Origin: Spirochaetaceae bacterium
GTDB lineage: Bacteria; Spirochaetota; Spirochaetia; Treponematales; Breznakiellaceae
Reading direction: 5' to 3'
NCBI GenBank assembly: GCA_031257995.1
Contig: JAIRNN010000176.1
Span: forward strand, 1 to 19,976
DNA: 19,976 bases
Shown: in pieces, positions 12,273-19,506 of the stretch
Layout: each line of letters starts with the position of its first letter
How positions within the stretch are numbered: position 1 is the stretch's first letter
Translations under genes and position numbers: made by a program
The notes under the pieces: generated by a model
What the model was told of the DNA's origin: nothing
Database searches by the model: none
The model's input: only the letters and a program-made list of their open reading frames with translations

Positions 12273-13169
12273 ATGGACCAGTCGAAGCGCGAAAACAAAC
12301 AGCTTGAGTACACGTTTCCCTTTCTGACGTGGAACAACGCGGATCTCAATTTCCCTCCCCATTGGCACGCCTGTTTTGAAATAATCTATATGCGCCGGGG
12401 TCATATCTATGCCTCTGTAGACGATACCGTATATAAGGCGGAGGCCGGGGATCTTGTCATGGTGAACGCCGGGACGGTTCACGGATACTTTGGCCAAAGC
12501 CCGAATGTTTTCTTTCAGGGGTTTCAGTTTGGCAGCGCGTTTTTTGGCGACGATTTCATACCGTTGCGCGACATCATTTTTAACGTTCCCGTGCTGTCCA
12601 CCAAGAATATGCCCGACATCCTGTCCCTGCGCCTGCGTACCCTGCTTGATGAAATTGCCTCGGAGTACAACCGGAAACAAATCGGCTGGCAGCTTGCCGT
12701 AAAATCGATGCTCTACGAGTTGATGCTGATGATACTGCGGGAACAGTCAAAGATTATCCCCCATGAAACCATACGGGCGATGTCCTCCGGAGCGGGGCGT
12801 ATGCTTTCTTTTGTATTCAAAAATTACAGTGACGAATCCCTTTCCCTTGAGGATGCGGCAAACGCCCTCAAATTAAACAAATACTACTTTTCACGGTTTT
12901 TCAAAAAGCACATCGGGCAGTCGTTTCACGCATATCTTACCAAAACAAGGGTCGAGTTTGCCAAACGGTATCTTATCGAATCAAAGATGACGGTTACCGA
13001 CATCGTGTTTCATTCGGGCTTTAATTCGATACAGACATTCAACAGAGTTTTCAGGGCATTGACGGGGCTTTCACCGAGAGAGTACCGACGTAAAAACAGT
13101 GTCGCCCCTCAGGCGGGTTTTGCGGAAAGCTTTATCGCTTCAAAGACTACAAAAAACATCAATTATTGA
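12273..13169 (+). CDS. AraC-family transcriptional regulator with cupin sensor domain
   Basis: The 298-residue protein has an N-terminal cupin (about 15-110) with the HWH metal/ligand-type motif in FPPHWHACFEIIYMRRGH and VMVNAGTVHGYFG. A helical linker follows, then a C-terminal AraC DNA-binding domain of two helix-turn-helix units (about 185-280; SLEDAANALKLNKYYFSRFF and TVTDIVFHSGFNSIQTFNRV, then GLSPREYRRK). Regulators of this type sense a small sugar-like ligand and usually activate an adjacent transport/catabolic operon. The next gene on the same strand, 91 bases away, encodes the solute-binding protein, so it is probably the local regulator. The start matches the predicted +1, and the next Met is about 40 residues in, inside the cupin, so no later start is plausible. 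Confidence 0.9.
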   Translation: MDQSKRENKQLEYTFPFLTWNNADLNFPPHWHACFEIIYMRRGHIYASVDDTVYKAEAGDLVMVNAGTVHGYFGQSPNVFFQGFQFGSAFFGDDFIPLRDIIFNVPVLSTKNMPDILSLRLRTLLDEIASEYNRKQIGWQLAVKSMLYELMLMILREQSKIIPHETIRAMSSGAGRMLSFVFKNYSDESLSLEDAANALKLNKYYFSRFFKKHIGQSFHAYLTKTRVEFAKRYLIESKMTVTDIVFHSGFNSIQTFNRVFRALTGLSPREYRRKNSVAPQAGFAESFIASKTTKNINY

Positions 13170-13190
13170 GCAGTCTAGGTAATAATTGAG

Positions 13191-13219
13191 TTGCGCGTGT
13201 CTATGTTGAGGCGGATAAT
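13191..13219 (+). promoter_or_regulatory. Possible promoter of the transport operon
   Basis: A -10-like GATAAT (13214-13219) and a weak -35 TTGCGC (13191-13196) are 17 bases apart. A poor -35 is expected of an activator-dependent promoter. A small dyad GCGA-N6-TCGC (13237-13250) follows, just before the ribosome-binding site GGAGG. Confidence 0.4.
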
Positions 13220-13260
13220 GAATAATCTTAAGTAAAGCGATTACATTCGCGGAGGAATTT

Positions 13261-14646
13261 ATGTCTGAAAAAAAACAGGTGTTTGTTAAACGTCTTTCTC
13301 TTTTGGCGTTCTGTTTTGTGCTTCTGACGGTAGTGTCTTGTAGTAAAAAAACAGCTCAGGAAAGTGCCGCCGGCCCAAGCGGCGCCCGGATCACGGCGGA
13401 GGATCTGGAAAAGGCTTCCGGTACGCTTGAATATTGGTCGGCCTTTACCGGCGACTCACTCAAATGGGATGAATGGCGCGTAGCGGAATTTGAAAAACTC
13501 TACCCCAATGTAAAAGTGAATCTGCAATCGGTGCCGGAAAGCGCCGGCGTAGGGAATGGAAAACTCTTGTCCGCTATTGCTTCGGGTAATCCTCCCGATG
13601 TCATTGTGGCGGATGATTATGTTATTACGTACGGTTTTGCCGGTCAGGGCGCGTTTGAACCGTGGGATCCGTATCTTGAAGCCATTGATCTTTCGGTCGA
13701 TGACTTTATGCCCGGCTTCCACAATCTGATGACGTATGACGGCACGACGTATCTGCTCCCCCAGGATTCCAATGTATATTTCATGTTTATCAATACCGAA
13801 CTTGCCGATGCGGCCGGGCTTGATTATGTCAACAACTACCCTAAGACAATAGACGAACTCACCGAATGGGCGGATAAGTTGACCATAAAAGATTCAAGCG
13901 GCAGGGTTACTCAATACGGTTTTATCCCTTGGGCTGACCGGGGTAACGATGATCCGACCATGTGGCCGTATATGTACGGCTCCGAGGTTTATAACGCCTC
14001 AACCAACAAACTTGAACTTACCGATCCGAGAGTCGTCGCTTCCTTTGAGTGGGAACGCGAATTTGCCAAAAAGTTTGATCCCACTGTTGCCAAAGCCATA
14101 GTACAGACCGCCGGCGGCTTTTTCTCGCCCGCTCATCCCTTCTTCCAAAAGAAGCTGGCAATGACGATAAGCGGCAACTGGACCACGAACGCGCTGAGAA
14201 TTTACGCTCCCGACATTAAATATGTCTGCGTGCCGATCCCGGTTCCGCCGGGCGGACGGCAGGGCGGGACAACGCTTGGTTCCAATGTGTTTGCCATTCC
14301 CAAGGGCTCAAAGCGGCCCGATCTGGCGGCCCTCTTCTTCAAATTCACCCAGCGGGCGGAAATTAACGCCGATAACTTCGATACTTGGCGTTCCATTCCC
14401 TGCATTGATGCCATCTTTGACGATGTTTCCTGGACAAAAAACGGAGATCCGATTTACAAGCTTGAACGCGAAATTGCCAACTCCCCGAACTCCGGGCATC
14501 CCGCGCTTTGTGCGGTTTCCGCCGAACTGAGCAAACAGCTCGCCGCTGTGCGGGACAATGTCATTTATAATGACCGGGATCCCCTGCCGCTTTTGCAGGA
14601 AGTTCAGGCCAAGCTCCAGCCCGAGTTGGACAAGAGCAAAAAATAG
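13261..14646 (+). CDS. ABC sugar transporter, solute-binding lipoprotein (CUT1 family)
   Basis: The 461-residue protein has a lipoprotein signal peptide (lipobox VVSC, Cys27) and the type of fold seen in family 1 extracellular sugar-binding proteins. Recognisable parts are GTLEYWSAFTGDSLKWDEWRV near the start, FEKLYPNVKVNL, IASGNPPDVIVADDYV, and later MTISGNWTTNALRIY and GTTLGSNVFAIPKGSKRPD. It should capture a sugar or oligosaccharide and hand it to the two permeases encoded next. The start has GGAGG six bases upstream. The ligand cannot be read from sequence. A 7-bp stem-loop follows the stop codon and may stabilise the binding-protein message relative to the permeases. Confidence 0.92.
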   Translation: MSEKKQVFVKRLSLLAFCFVLLTVVSCSKKTAQESAAGPSGARITAEDLEKASGTLEYWSAFTGDSLKWDEWRVAEFEKLYPNVKVNLQSVPESAGVGNGKLLSAIASGNPPDVIVADDYVITYGFAGQGAFEPWDPYLEAIDLSVDDFMPGFHNLMTYDGTTYLLPQDSNVYFMFINTELADAAGLDYVNNYPKTIDELTEWADKLTIKDSSGRVTQYGFIPWADRGNDDPTMWPYMYGSEVYNASTNKLELTDPRVVASFEWEREFAKKFDPTVAKAIVQTAGGFFSPAHPFFQKKLAMTISGNWTTNALRIYAPDIKYVCVPIPVPPGGRQGGTTLGSNVFAIPKGSKRPDLAALFFKFTQRAEINADNFDTWRSIPCIDAIFDDVSWTKNGDPIYKLEREIANSPNSGHPALCAVSAELSKQLAAVRDNVIYNDRDPLPLLQEVQAKLQPELDKSKK

Positions 14647-14689
14647 GGTGTCAATTCCCCTGCGGCACATCGTCCGGGGGGAAAGACGT

Positions 14690-14718
14690 GACGGGCTAGG
14701 GACCATTCTTGGCCCGTC
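14690..14718 (+). other. Intercistronic stem-loop after the solute-binding protein gene
   Basis: GACGGGC (14690-14696) and GCCCGTC (14712-14718) can pair across a 15-base loop. No T-run follows, so it is not a full terminator. Stem-loops at this place in binding-protein operons often protect the upstream message. Confidence 0.45.
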
Positions 14719-14749
14719 AAATTCCCAAAATAAGCATAGGGAGGCAGAT

Positions 14750-15616
14750 ATGGCAACTACAGCCTTAACCAGGCAAAACCGCAGGAAGATTTTTTTACAT
14801 AAAATCGGTTTTGGCGTATTATTTTTTGTTTTGTCGGTTATCACGCTGGCATTTCTTGTTCCGCTTTTCTGGCTTTTGTCTTCATCGTTAAAAGAAAACA
14901 CCGAATTGTTTTCAGTTCCGGTAAAATGGCTGCCAAGCAAACCGCGCTTTGAAAACTTTATCCGAATGTTTACCTATTTCCCCTTTACGCTGTATTTGAG
15001 AAATACCCTGATCATCGTGTTTTTTAACATTGTCGGTTCAACGATCTCAAGCGCGGTGGCAGCCTATGGGTTTTCCCGTCTGTACTGGAAAGGCCGGGAC
15101 AAGGTTTTTGTTATTGTTTTGATAACCATGATACTGCCGTTTCAGGTGATAATGGTTCCCCTGTTTATGCTGTTTCAAAGAATTGGCTGGATTGGAACAT
15201 TCCTGCCTTTAACGCTGACCTGCTTTTTTGGCAACCCTTTCTACATTTTTCTGATACGGCAATTTTTTCTCTCGCTGCCGCTTGAATTGAATGACGCGGC
15301 ACGTATTGACGGCGCCAACGAGTTCCGCATTTTCTCGCGGATCGCCATTCCCCTTTCTACGCCTGTTTTGGCAACGGTGGCGATATTCTCATTTCTTAAA
15401 ACATGGAATGATTTTATCGGGCCGCTTATCTTTCTGGCAAATCAAAAATTGTACACCCTTTCTATTGGGGCGCAGATGATACGTTCCCGGCTACAACCAA
15501 ACTGGGAGATATTAATGCCCCTCGGCGTCGTGATGGTGCTGCCCGTCCTGATAATGTTTTTCTTTATGCAGAAATATTTTATTCAGGGTATTGCCATGTC
15601 CGGGATTAAAGGATAA
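14750..15616 (+). CDS. ABC sugar transporter permease, MalG-like
   Basis: The 288-residue protein has six membrane helices and the permease EAA loop (ELNDAARIDGANEFRIFSRI, followed by AIPLSTP), which docks onto the ATPase. The C-terminal helices end FFFMQKYFIQGIAMSGIKG, the usual ending of MalG-type proteins. The open frame extends upstream to 14558, overlapping the previous gene. The ATG at 14750 is chosen because GGGAGG lies seven bases before it and the protein then has the family's usual N-terminus. It is the second gene of the importer operon; the MalG-type partner comes before the MalF-type one, the reverse of the common order. No ATPase gene follows. Confidence 0.93.
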   Translation: MATTALTRQNRRKIFLHKIGFGVLFFVLSVITLAFLVPLFWLLSSSLKENTELFSVPVKWLPSKPRFENFIRMFTYFPFTLYLRNTLIIVFFNIVGSTISSAVAAYGFSRLYWKGRDKVFVIVLITMILPFQVIMVPLFMLFQRIGWIGTFLPLTLTCFFGNPFYIFLIRQFFLSLPLELNDAARIDGANEFRIFSRIAIPLSTPVLATVAIFSFLKTWNDFIGPLIFLANQKLYTLSIGAQMIRSRLQPNWEILMPLGVVMVLPVLIMFFFMQKYFIQGIAMSGIKG

Positions 15617-15626
15617 GGAGGTATTT

Positions 15627-16526
15627 ATGGTCGCGGGTTCTCCTTTTTCAAAAGACAGATACAGACGGCGGGAATTCTGGGTGGCAATGGTATTTATCGC
15701 GCCGTGGGTCATAGGTTTGGTGTCTTTTACCCTGTACCCCATTGGACTTTCATTTTACTATTCCCTTACGGAGTACAAAGTTATCTCGGATCCGGAATTT
15801 ATCGGCGCGGCGAATTTTATCAATTTGTTTAAAGACAAGGTCTTTTTAACGGCTCTGTACAATACCGGCTATATCGTACTCGTTGGAGTGCCAATAACCC
15901 TGCTTACCGCCCTTGTCGTGTCTGTGCTGCTCAATTCTCAGGAATTGCGGAGATTCTCGTTTTTTCGCGTCGCGTTTTTCATTCCGACCCTTGTGCCGCT
16001 TATTATCAATTGTATCCTCTGGATATGGCTTTTGAATCCGGAGATAGGACTCATCAACGCGCTTTTAGGGTTATTCGGTATTAGGGGACCGGCTTGGCTT
16101 GGTTCGCCGTTTTGGGCAAAGCCCGCTTTTATTATGATGATGGTATGGGGCTGTGGCGGCGTTATTATTATTTTCCTTGCGGGACTACAGGATATTCCGA
16201 TGTCGCTGTACGAATCGGCATCATTGGAGGGCGCCAATTTTGCGCAAAAGACCTTTCGTATCACGATACCCATGCTTGCGCCGGTGATACTGTATAATGC
16301 CGTTACGCTGGTTATCGCGGCATTTCAGTGGTTCGCCGAACCTTTTGTTATGACCGAGGGCGGGCCAAGCAACGCGACTTTGTTTTACTCGCTCTATTTG
16401 TATCAAAACGCGTTCCAATTTTTTAAAATGGGATACGCGTCGGCGATGGCTTGGATATTGCTTTTAATCGCCCTGGGCATTATTTTTCTATTGTTCAGGG
16501 GGATAAAGCGATTCTCGCAGGAATAG
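15627..16526 (+). CDS. ABC sugar transporter permease, MalF/UgpA-like
   Basis: The 299-residue protein has six membrane helices, with REFWVAMVFIAPWVIGLVSF as the first, and the EAA loop SLYESASLEGANFAQKTFRI followed by TIPMLAPVI. The segment AFQWFAEPFVMTEGGPSNAT is typical of the MalF/UgpA side of CUT1 permease pairs. The ATG at 15627 has AGGAGG six bases upstream and starts ten bases after the previous stop, so the two permeases are tightly coupled. CUT1 importers without a linked ATPase usually share one MsmK/UgpC-type ATPase; none is visible in this window. Confidence 0.93.
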   Translation: MVAGSPFSKDRYRRREFWVAMVFIAPWVIGLVSFTLYPIGLSFYYSLTEYKVISDPEFIGAANFINLFKDKVFLTALYNTGYIVLVGVPITLLTALVVSVLLNSQELRRFSFFRVAFFIPTLVPLIINCILWIWLLNPEIGLINALLGLFGIRGPAWLGSPFWAKPAFIMMMVWGCGGVIIIFLAGLQDIPMSLYESASLEGANFAQKTFRITIPMLAPVILYNAVTLVIAAFQWFAEPFVMTEGGPSNATLFYSLYLYQNAFQFFKMGYASAMAWILLLIALGIIFLLFRGIKRFSQE

Positions 16527-16567
16527 CGGCGTAATAGAAACAAAAAGGGGAATTTAAACGATGTTTG

Positions 16568-16635
16568 TTGTTTGGAAACTTGAGGTTTCCAAACAATTCT
16601 ATTGTCCGATTGAATATCGGCGGCGATTTCGCCGC
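16568..16635 (+). other. Two stem-loops between the permease and VOC genes
   Basis: A perfect 12-bp inverted repeat TTGTTTGGAAAC / GTTTCCAAACAA (16568-16579 and 16585-16596, loop TTGAG) is followed by a GC-rich stem GCGGCG-ATTT-CGCCGC (16620-16635) and then TTGTTAT. The second could act as a weak terminator and the first as an RNA or protein-binding structure. They lie in the longest gap of the operon (about 128 bases) and may separate transporter from enzyme expression. Confidence 0.55.
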
Positions 16636-16654
16636 TTGTTATGGGAGTATAAGA

Positions 16655-17119
16655 GTGAAAATGGAAAATCCCATTTTGGGAACCAATCTGCTTTGTCAGG
16701 TTGGTATTCTGGTGTATGACATTGAAAAAATATGCGGAGAATGGGCCGCGTTTTTAGGTGTCGAGCCGCCGGAGATTCAGATCACGGGTGATGTGAACGA
16801 AGCCCAAACGAACTATTTGGGAAAGAGTTCCGAAGCGCGTTCCAAACTGGCCTTCTTTCATGTGGGGCCGAATGTCGACATTGAGCTCATCGAGCCGGAT
16901 AAAAATCCCGACTCGACATGGCGGCGTGATCTTGACGCGAACGGAGAGGGTTTTCATCATATCGCCTTTCTCGTCAAAGGCATGAAGGAAAAGATTGCGG
17001 TCTGTGAAAAACAGGGATTCAAGCTGTTGCAAACCGGCGAGTACACGGGCGGCAGGTACGCCTATATTGATGCCCGGGACAGTTTGAAACTTGTCCTTGA
17101 ATTGCTCGAAAATGATTAG
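16655..17119 (+). CDS. VOC-fold (glyoxalase/epimerase-like) protein 1
   Basis: The 154-residue protein has two beta-alpha-beta-beta-beta units of the vicinal oxygen chelate fold. Expected metal-ligand positions are Gln15 (CQVGILVYD, usually His), Glu77 (VDIELIEPD), His101 or 102 (GEGFHHIAFLV) and Glu149 (LKLVLELLE). The GEGxHHIAF block recalls methylmalonyl-CoA epimerase, but the setting is sugar uptake. GTG at 16655 is chosen because GGGAG is seven bases upstream; an ATG two codons later (16661) is the alternative, and a longer frame from a TTG at 16565 would run through the hairpin. It is similar to VOC protein 3 in the same operon. The substrate is unknown; a sugar-derived enediolate reaction is a guess. 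Confidence 0.8.
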   Translation: MKMENPILGTNLLCQVGILVYDIEKICGEWAAFLGVEPPEIQITGDVNEAQTNYLGKSSEARSKLAFFHVGPNVDIELIEPDKNPDSTWRRDLDANGEGFHHIAFLVKGMKEKIAVCEKQGFKLLQTGEYTGGRYAYIDARDSLKLVLELLEND

Positions 17120-17145
17120 ACGCTAAACTATCAGGAGAGAGAAAT

Positions 17146-17577
17146 ATGGAAAGAATTATCGGTATCGCGCATATTGCGATAACAGCGAAAGACATGGATA
17201 AGTCTCTTGACTTTTATACAAGGATCCTCGGTTTTAAAAAGGCTTTTGAAATTCGCAACCCCGAAACAGGAGCGCCGTGGATAAATTACATTTACATTGG
17301 AAACGGGCAATTTGTTGAGCTTTTCTACAATGGCGCGAAAGACAACCCCTGGTCGGAAGATCTTCGCGGGTTTAATCACATTTGTCTGCGGGTTGACGAT
17401 ATTCATTCCGTGGTGGAGCGGATACGAAAGGAAGGCGGGGTAATCACCGACGGCCCCAAGCAGGGCTGCGATAATAACTGGCAGGCATGGACAAGCGACC
17501 CTGACGGTATTCGCATCGAGTTGATGCAGATTGATGAAAAATCGCCGCATTACAAAGCGATTCAGGAGTACAAATAA
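17146..17577 (+). CDS. VOC-fold (glyoxalase/epimerase-like) protein 2
   Basis: The 143-residue protein has the complete set of VOC metal ligands: His9 (IAHIAITAKDMDKSLDFYT), Glu58 (FVELFYNG), His78 (GFNHICLRVDD) and Glu125 (GIRIELMQID). The motif DKSLDFYTRILGF is the classic glyoxalase I/lactoylglutathione-lyase-like start. It could be an isomerase, epimerase or lyase. It starts 26 bases after VOC protein 1 with AGGAGA as ribosome-binding site. It is more glyoxalase-like than its two neighbours, which resemble each other more, so the three probably do not do the same job. Confidence 0.88.
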   Translation: MERIIGIAHIAITAKDMDKSLDFYTRILGFKKAFEIRNPETGAPWINYIYIGNGQFVELFYNGAKDNPWSEDLRGFNHICLRVDDIHSVVERIRKEGGVITDGPKQGCDNNWQAWTSDPDGIRIELMQIDEKSPHYKAIQEYK

Positions 17578-17580
17578 ATT

Positions 17581-18090
17581 ATGTCAATTGGAACGACAAG
17601 GCTTTGCCATATCGCCATCCTCGTGAAAGACCTTGACAAGGCAGTCGCCAACTGGGAGCGGATTCTGGGGGTGAAGGCGGGTGATGCTTTCTATCTGCCC
17701 CCGGCATCGGAGGTTCCCTCGTTTACCAATGGCAAGATGGGGGATTATACGGATTGCAGGCTTGCGACGATTCAGCTTGAAAACTGCATTATCGAGCTGG
17801 CGCAGCCCGGACAAAACCCCAGTCCGTGGAAGGACAAACTCGACCGGGATGGTGAGGGCGTTCAACATATCAGCTTTATCGTATCGGACCGAAAGAAGGC
17901 CCAAGGAGAACTCAAGGCTATCGGCGCTCCGGCGCCCTACCATATCGGCTACTGGCCCGGCGGCACCTATTCTTTCACCGACAGCGTCCCGCAACTGGGC
18001 GTTGAGGTCAACATCAAGACTGATGACGATAACACGGCGAAGAAAGCGCGGCTGCTCTGCGACAAAGATTTTCATAAGGAGGACTTGTGA
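17581..18090 (+). CDS. VOC-fold (glyoxalase/epimerase-like) protein 3
   Basis: The 169-residue protein carries VOC ligand positions His10 (LCHIAILVKDLDKAVANWE), Glu72 (CIIELAQPG), His96 (GEGVQHISFIV) and Glu142 (LGVEVNIKT). Its WKDKLDRDGEGVQHISF matches WRRDLDANGEGFHHIAF of VOC protein 1, including the spacing, so the two are paralogues. It also has a longer loop after strand 1 (FYLPPASEVPSFTNG) and a C-terminal extension. It starts three bases after VOC protein 2 and ends one base before the isomerase gene, so it is surely co-expressed. The substrate is unknown. Confidence 0.85.
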   Translation: MSIGTTRLCHIAILVKDLDKAVANWERILGVKAGDAFYLPPASEVPSFTNGKMGDYTDCRLATIQLENCIIELAQPGQNPSPWKDKLDRDGEGVQHISFIVSDRKKAQGELKAIGAPAPYHIGYWPGGTYSFTDSVPQLGVEVNIKTDDDNTAKKARLLCDKDFHKEDL

Positions 18091-18091
18091 T

Positions 18092-18955
18092 ATGCGTTTG
18101 GGGGCCCCCGTTTTCTCCGGTTCAGGTTTAATCGAGGAAAGAGACCCGGAAGCCTATGTGGACGCTCATGTGCGGAAAGGCTACCGCGCCGCGTATTGTC
18201 CCGACTGGATCAACGCCGACACGGACTCCGCATTGTGCGGGGCGTTCAGAGCCGCGCTCGAAAAGCGGGATGTCGTCCTCGCCGAGGTTGGTATCTGGAA
18301 AAATGTGCTCGCGAAAGATCCCGCCGAGGCAAAGGCCGCGCTTGATTACGCGATACGCCGCCTGCAAACGGCGGAAGAGCTCAACGCCCGCTGCGCCGTG
18401 AATATCGTGGGGTCGTGGTGCGAAACGAACTGGGACGGGCCGCACGAAAAGCACTATGCTCAGGACTTTTTCGACGCGGCGGTCGAGGCGGCGCGTAAGG
18501 TCATAGACGCGGTTCGGCCCAAAAGGACAAAGATGACATTCGAGATTATGCCCTGTATGTTCATTGACTGCGCCTCGGAATATATGCGTTTTATCCGCGC
18601 AGTGGACAGGCGGGCGGCGGGTGTTCATCTGGACCCGACAAACAGCATCACTAATCCCCGGCTCCTTTATGACAATGCGGCCTTCTTTCGGAATGAGTTT
18701 AAGATTTTCGGCGATGCGGTCATGTCGATTCACCTGAAAGACTTGCGTCTTGACCTTTCGGTGTTTACCGTGAACCTTGAGGAAGTCGTCATCGGGAAGG
18801 GGAACATCGATTACGGCAACCTGCTCCGCCTAATCGACAGCCTCCCGCCTGACACCCCCGGAATGCTTGAGCACCTTGCAACAGAGGCACTCTACGATGA
18901 GGCGGCATCTTCGATTCGCGGCTTGGCGGATCGGGCGGGCGTGAAATTTAGATAG
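18092..18955 (+). CDS. TIM-barrel sugar isomerase/epimerase (xylose-isomerase-like, AP-endonuclease 2 family)
   Basis: The 287-residue protein is of the sugar phosphate isomerase/epimerase superfamily. Likely metal ligands on successive barrel strands are Glu151 (MTFEIMP), Asp181 (GVHLDPTNSI), His214 (SIHLKDLRL) and Glu260 (GMLEHL). This Glu-Asp-His-Glu series is the pattern known from ketose 3-epimerases. It also has the family ending EVVIGKGNIDYGNLLRLI. It could epimerise or isomerise a sugar, or act on inositol- or keto-sugar intermediates. The ATG at 18092 (AGGAGG nine bases upstream) is one base after the VOC protein 3 stop; a longer frame reaching back to 17681 overlaps VOC 3 and is not real. 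It is the last gene of the operon; a MITE begins 15 bases after its stop. Confidence 0.87.
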   Translation: MRLGAPVFSGSGLIEERDPEAYVDAHVRKGYRAAYCPDWINADTDSALCGAFRAALEKRDVVLAEVGIWKNVLAKDPAEAKAALDYAIRRLQTAEELNARCAVNIVGSWCETNWDGPHEKHYAQDFFDAAVEAARKVIDAVRPKRTKMTFEIMPCMFIDCASEYMRFIRAVDRRAAGVHLDPTNSITNPRLLYDNAAFFRNEFKIFGDAVMSIHLKDLRLDLSVFTVNLEEVVIGKGNIDYGNLLRLIDSLPPDTPGMLEHLATEALYDEAASSIRGLADRAGVKFR

Positions 18956-18970
18956 CGGGTGCCATCAATG

Positions 18971-19333
18971 GAACCTGTTTCAAAACTCATTTGTATTGGG
19001 GTAATTCTGTCTGTTGACAAAGAAATAAGGGATTAACCGCAAAGGCGAATAAGCAGAGTATTTGCTAGTTTGACAGCCTGTCGGCTTTACAAGTACTATT
19101 GAAGGCCGACAAAACGGACGGATTGACGTTAGAACACGCATCTGTCTGAAAAAACCTTCTGCGCCTCAGTACTGCGGTGCCGAGGCTTGAATAAAAAGGC
19201 GGGGCCTTTATTGGCACCACACCGTGTTGTGTCATTGTATAACGCCCTCAATGTTTTGGGCGCGGCATTGGGTGCCTTAGCGGTTAAATTTTATGGTTAT
19301 TTTAAGGTTCGTTTGGAGTTTTGAAACAGCCTC
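18971..19333. mobile_element. MITE-like element B, about 363 bp
   Basis: This element is homologous to element A (3714-4149) in the same orientation. Both start with CTGTTYCAAAACTCATTTG, share CTGTCTGTTGACAAAG, AATTAACCGC/GATTAACCGC and GCGGTTAAATTTT blocks, and end in inverted repeats: here GAACCTGTTTCAAAACTC (18971-18988) against GAGTTTTGAAACAGCCTC (19316-19333). It is about 70 bases shorter than A because internal hairpins of A are missing. No clear target duplication is seen, so it may be older. It encodes nothing recognisable and follows the sugar operon directly, where no other terminator is visible. Confidence 0.75.
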
Positions 19334-19506
19334 TATAGTCAACATAATCCGCCCGCTACCGAAAATCCGCGTTAATCTGTGAGCCTCTTCATCTGTGGTT
19401 AAACGTGATTTTCTTCACTTTTTTCATCTTTTTCGCTCTTTTTTCGTGCCGGATTAAAGCCGGACGGCTGGCAACCGCATATATATAGTGTACGGGGGCA
19501 TACTAT
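19334..19506 (+). promoter_or_regulatory. CACAGAT-type repeat and conserved leader of RAYT-like copy 3
   Basis: A reversed CACAGAT-type repeat (AATCCGCGTTAATCTGTG and CTTCATCTGTGGTTAAACG, about 19362-19407) runs into the shared leader: TTCATCTTTTTCGCTC (from 19422), a GGATTAAAGCCGGACGGC block, and GGCAACCGCATATATATAG. GGGGG lies about nine bases before the ATG at 19507. The order is the same as before copy 2. No other gene is seen here. Confidence 0.6.

Noticed and set aside
17681..18091. Upstream extension of the isomerase frame over VOC protein 3
   Set aside because: The extension is Arg/Ser/Pro-rich antisense-like noise overlapping a well-supported gene; the ATG at 18092 has AGGAGG and starts the barrel.
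18098..18110. GGGGGCCCCC near the start of the isomerase gene as a regulatory palindrome or slippery tract
   Set aside because: It is simply the codons for Leu-Gly-Ala-Pro in frame; five G is too short to suggest switching.
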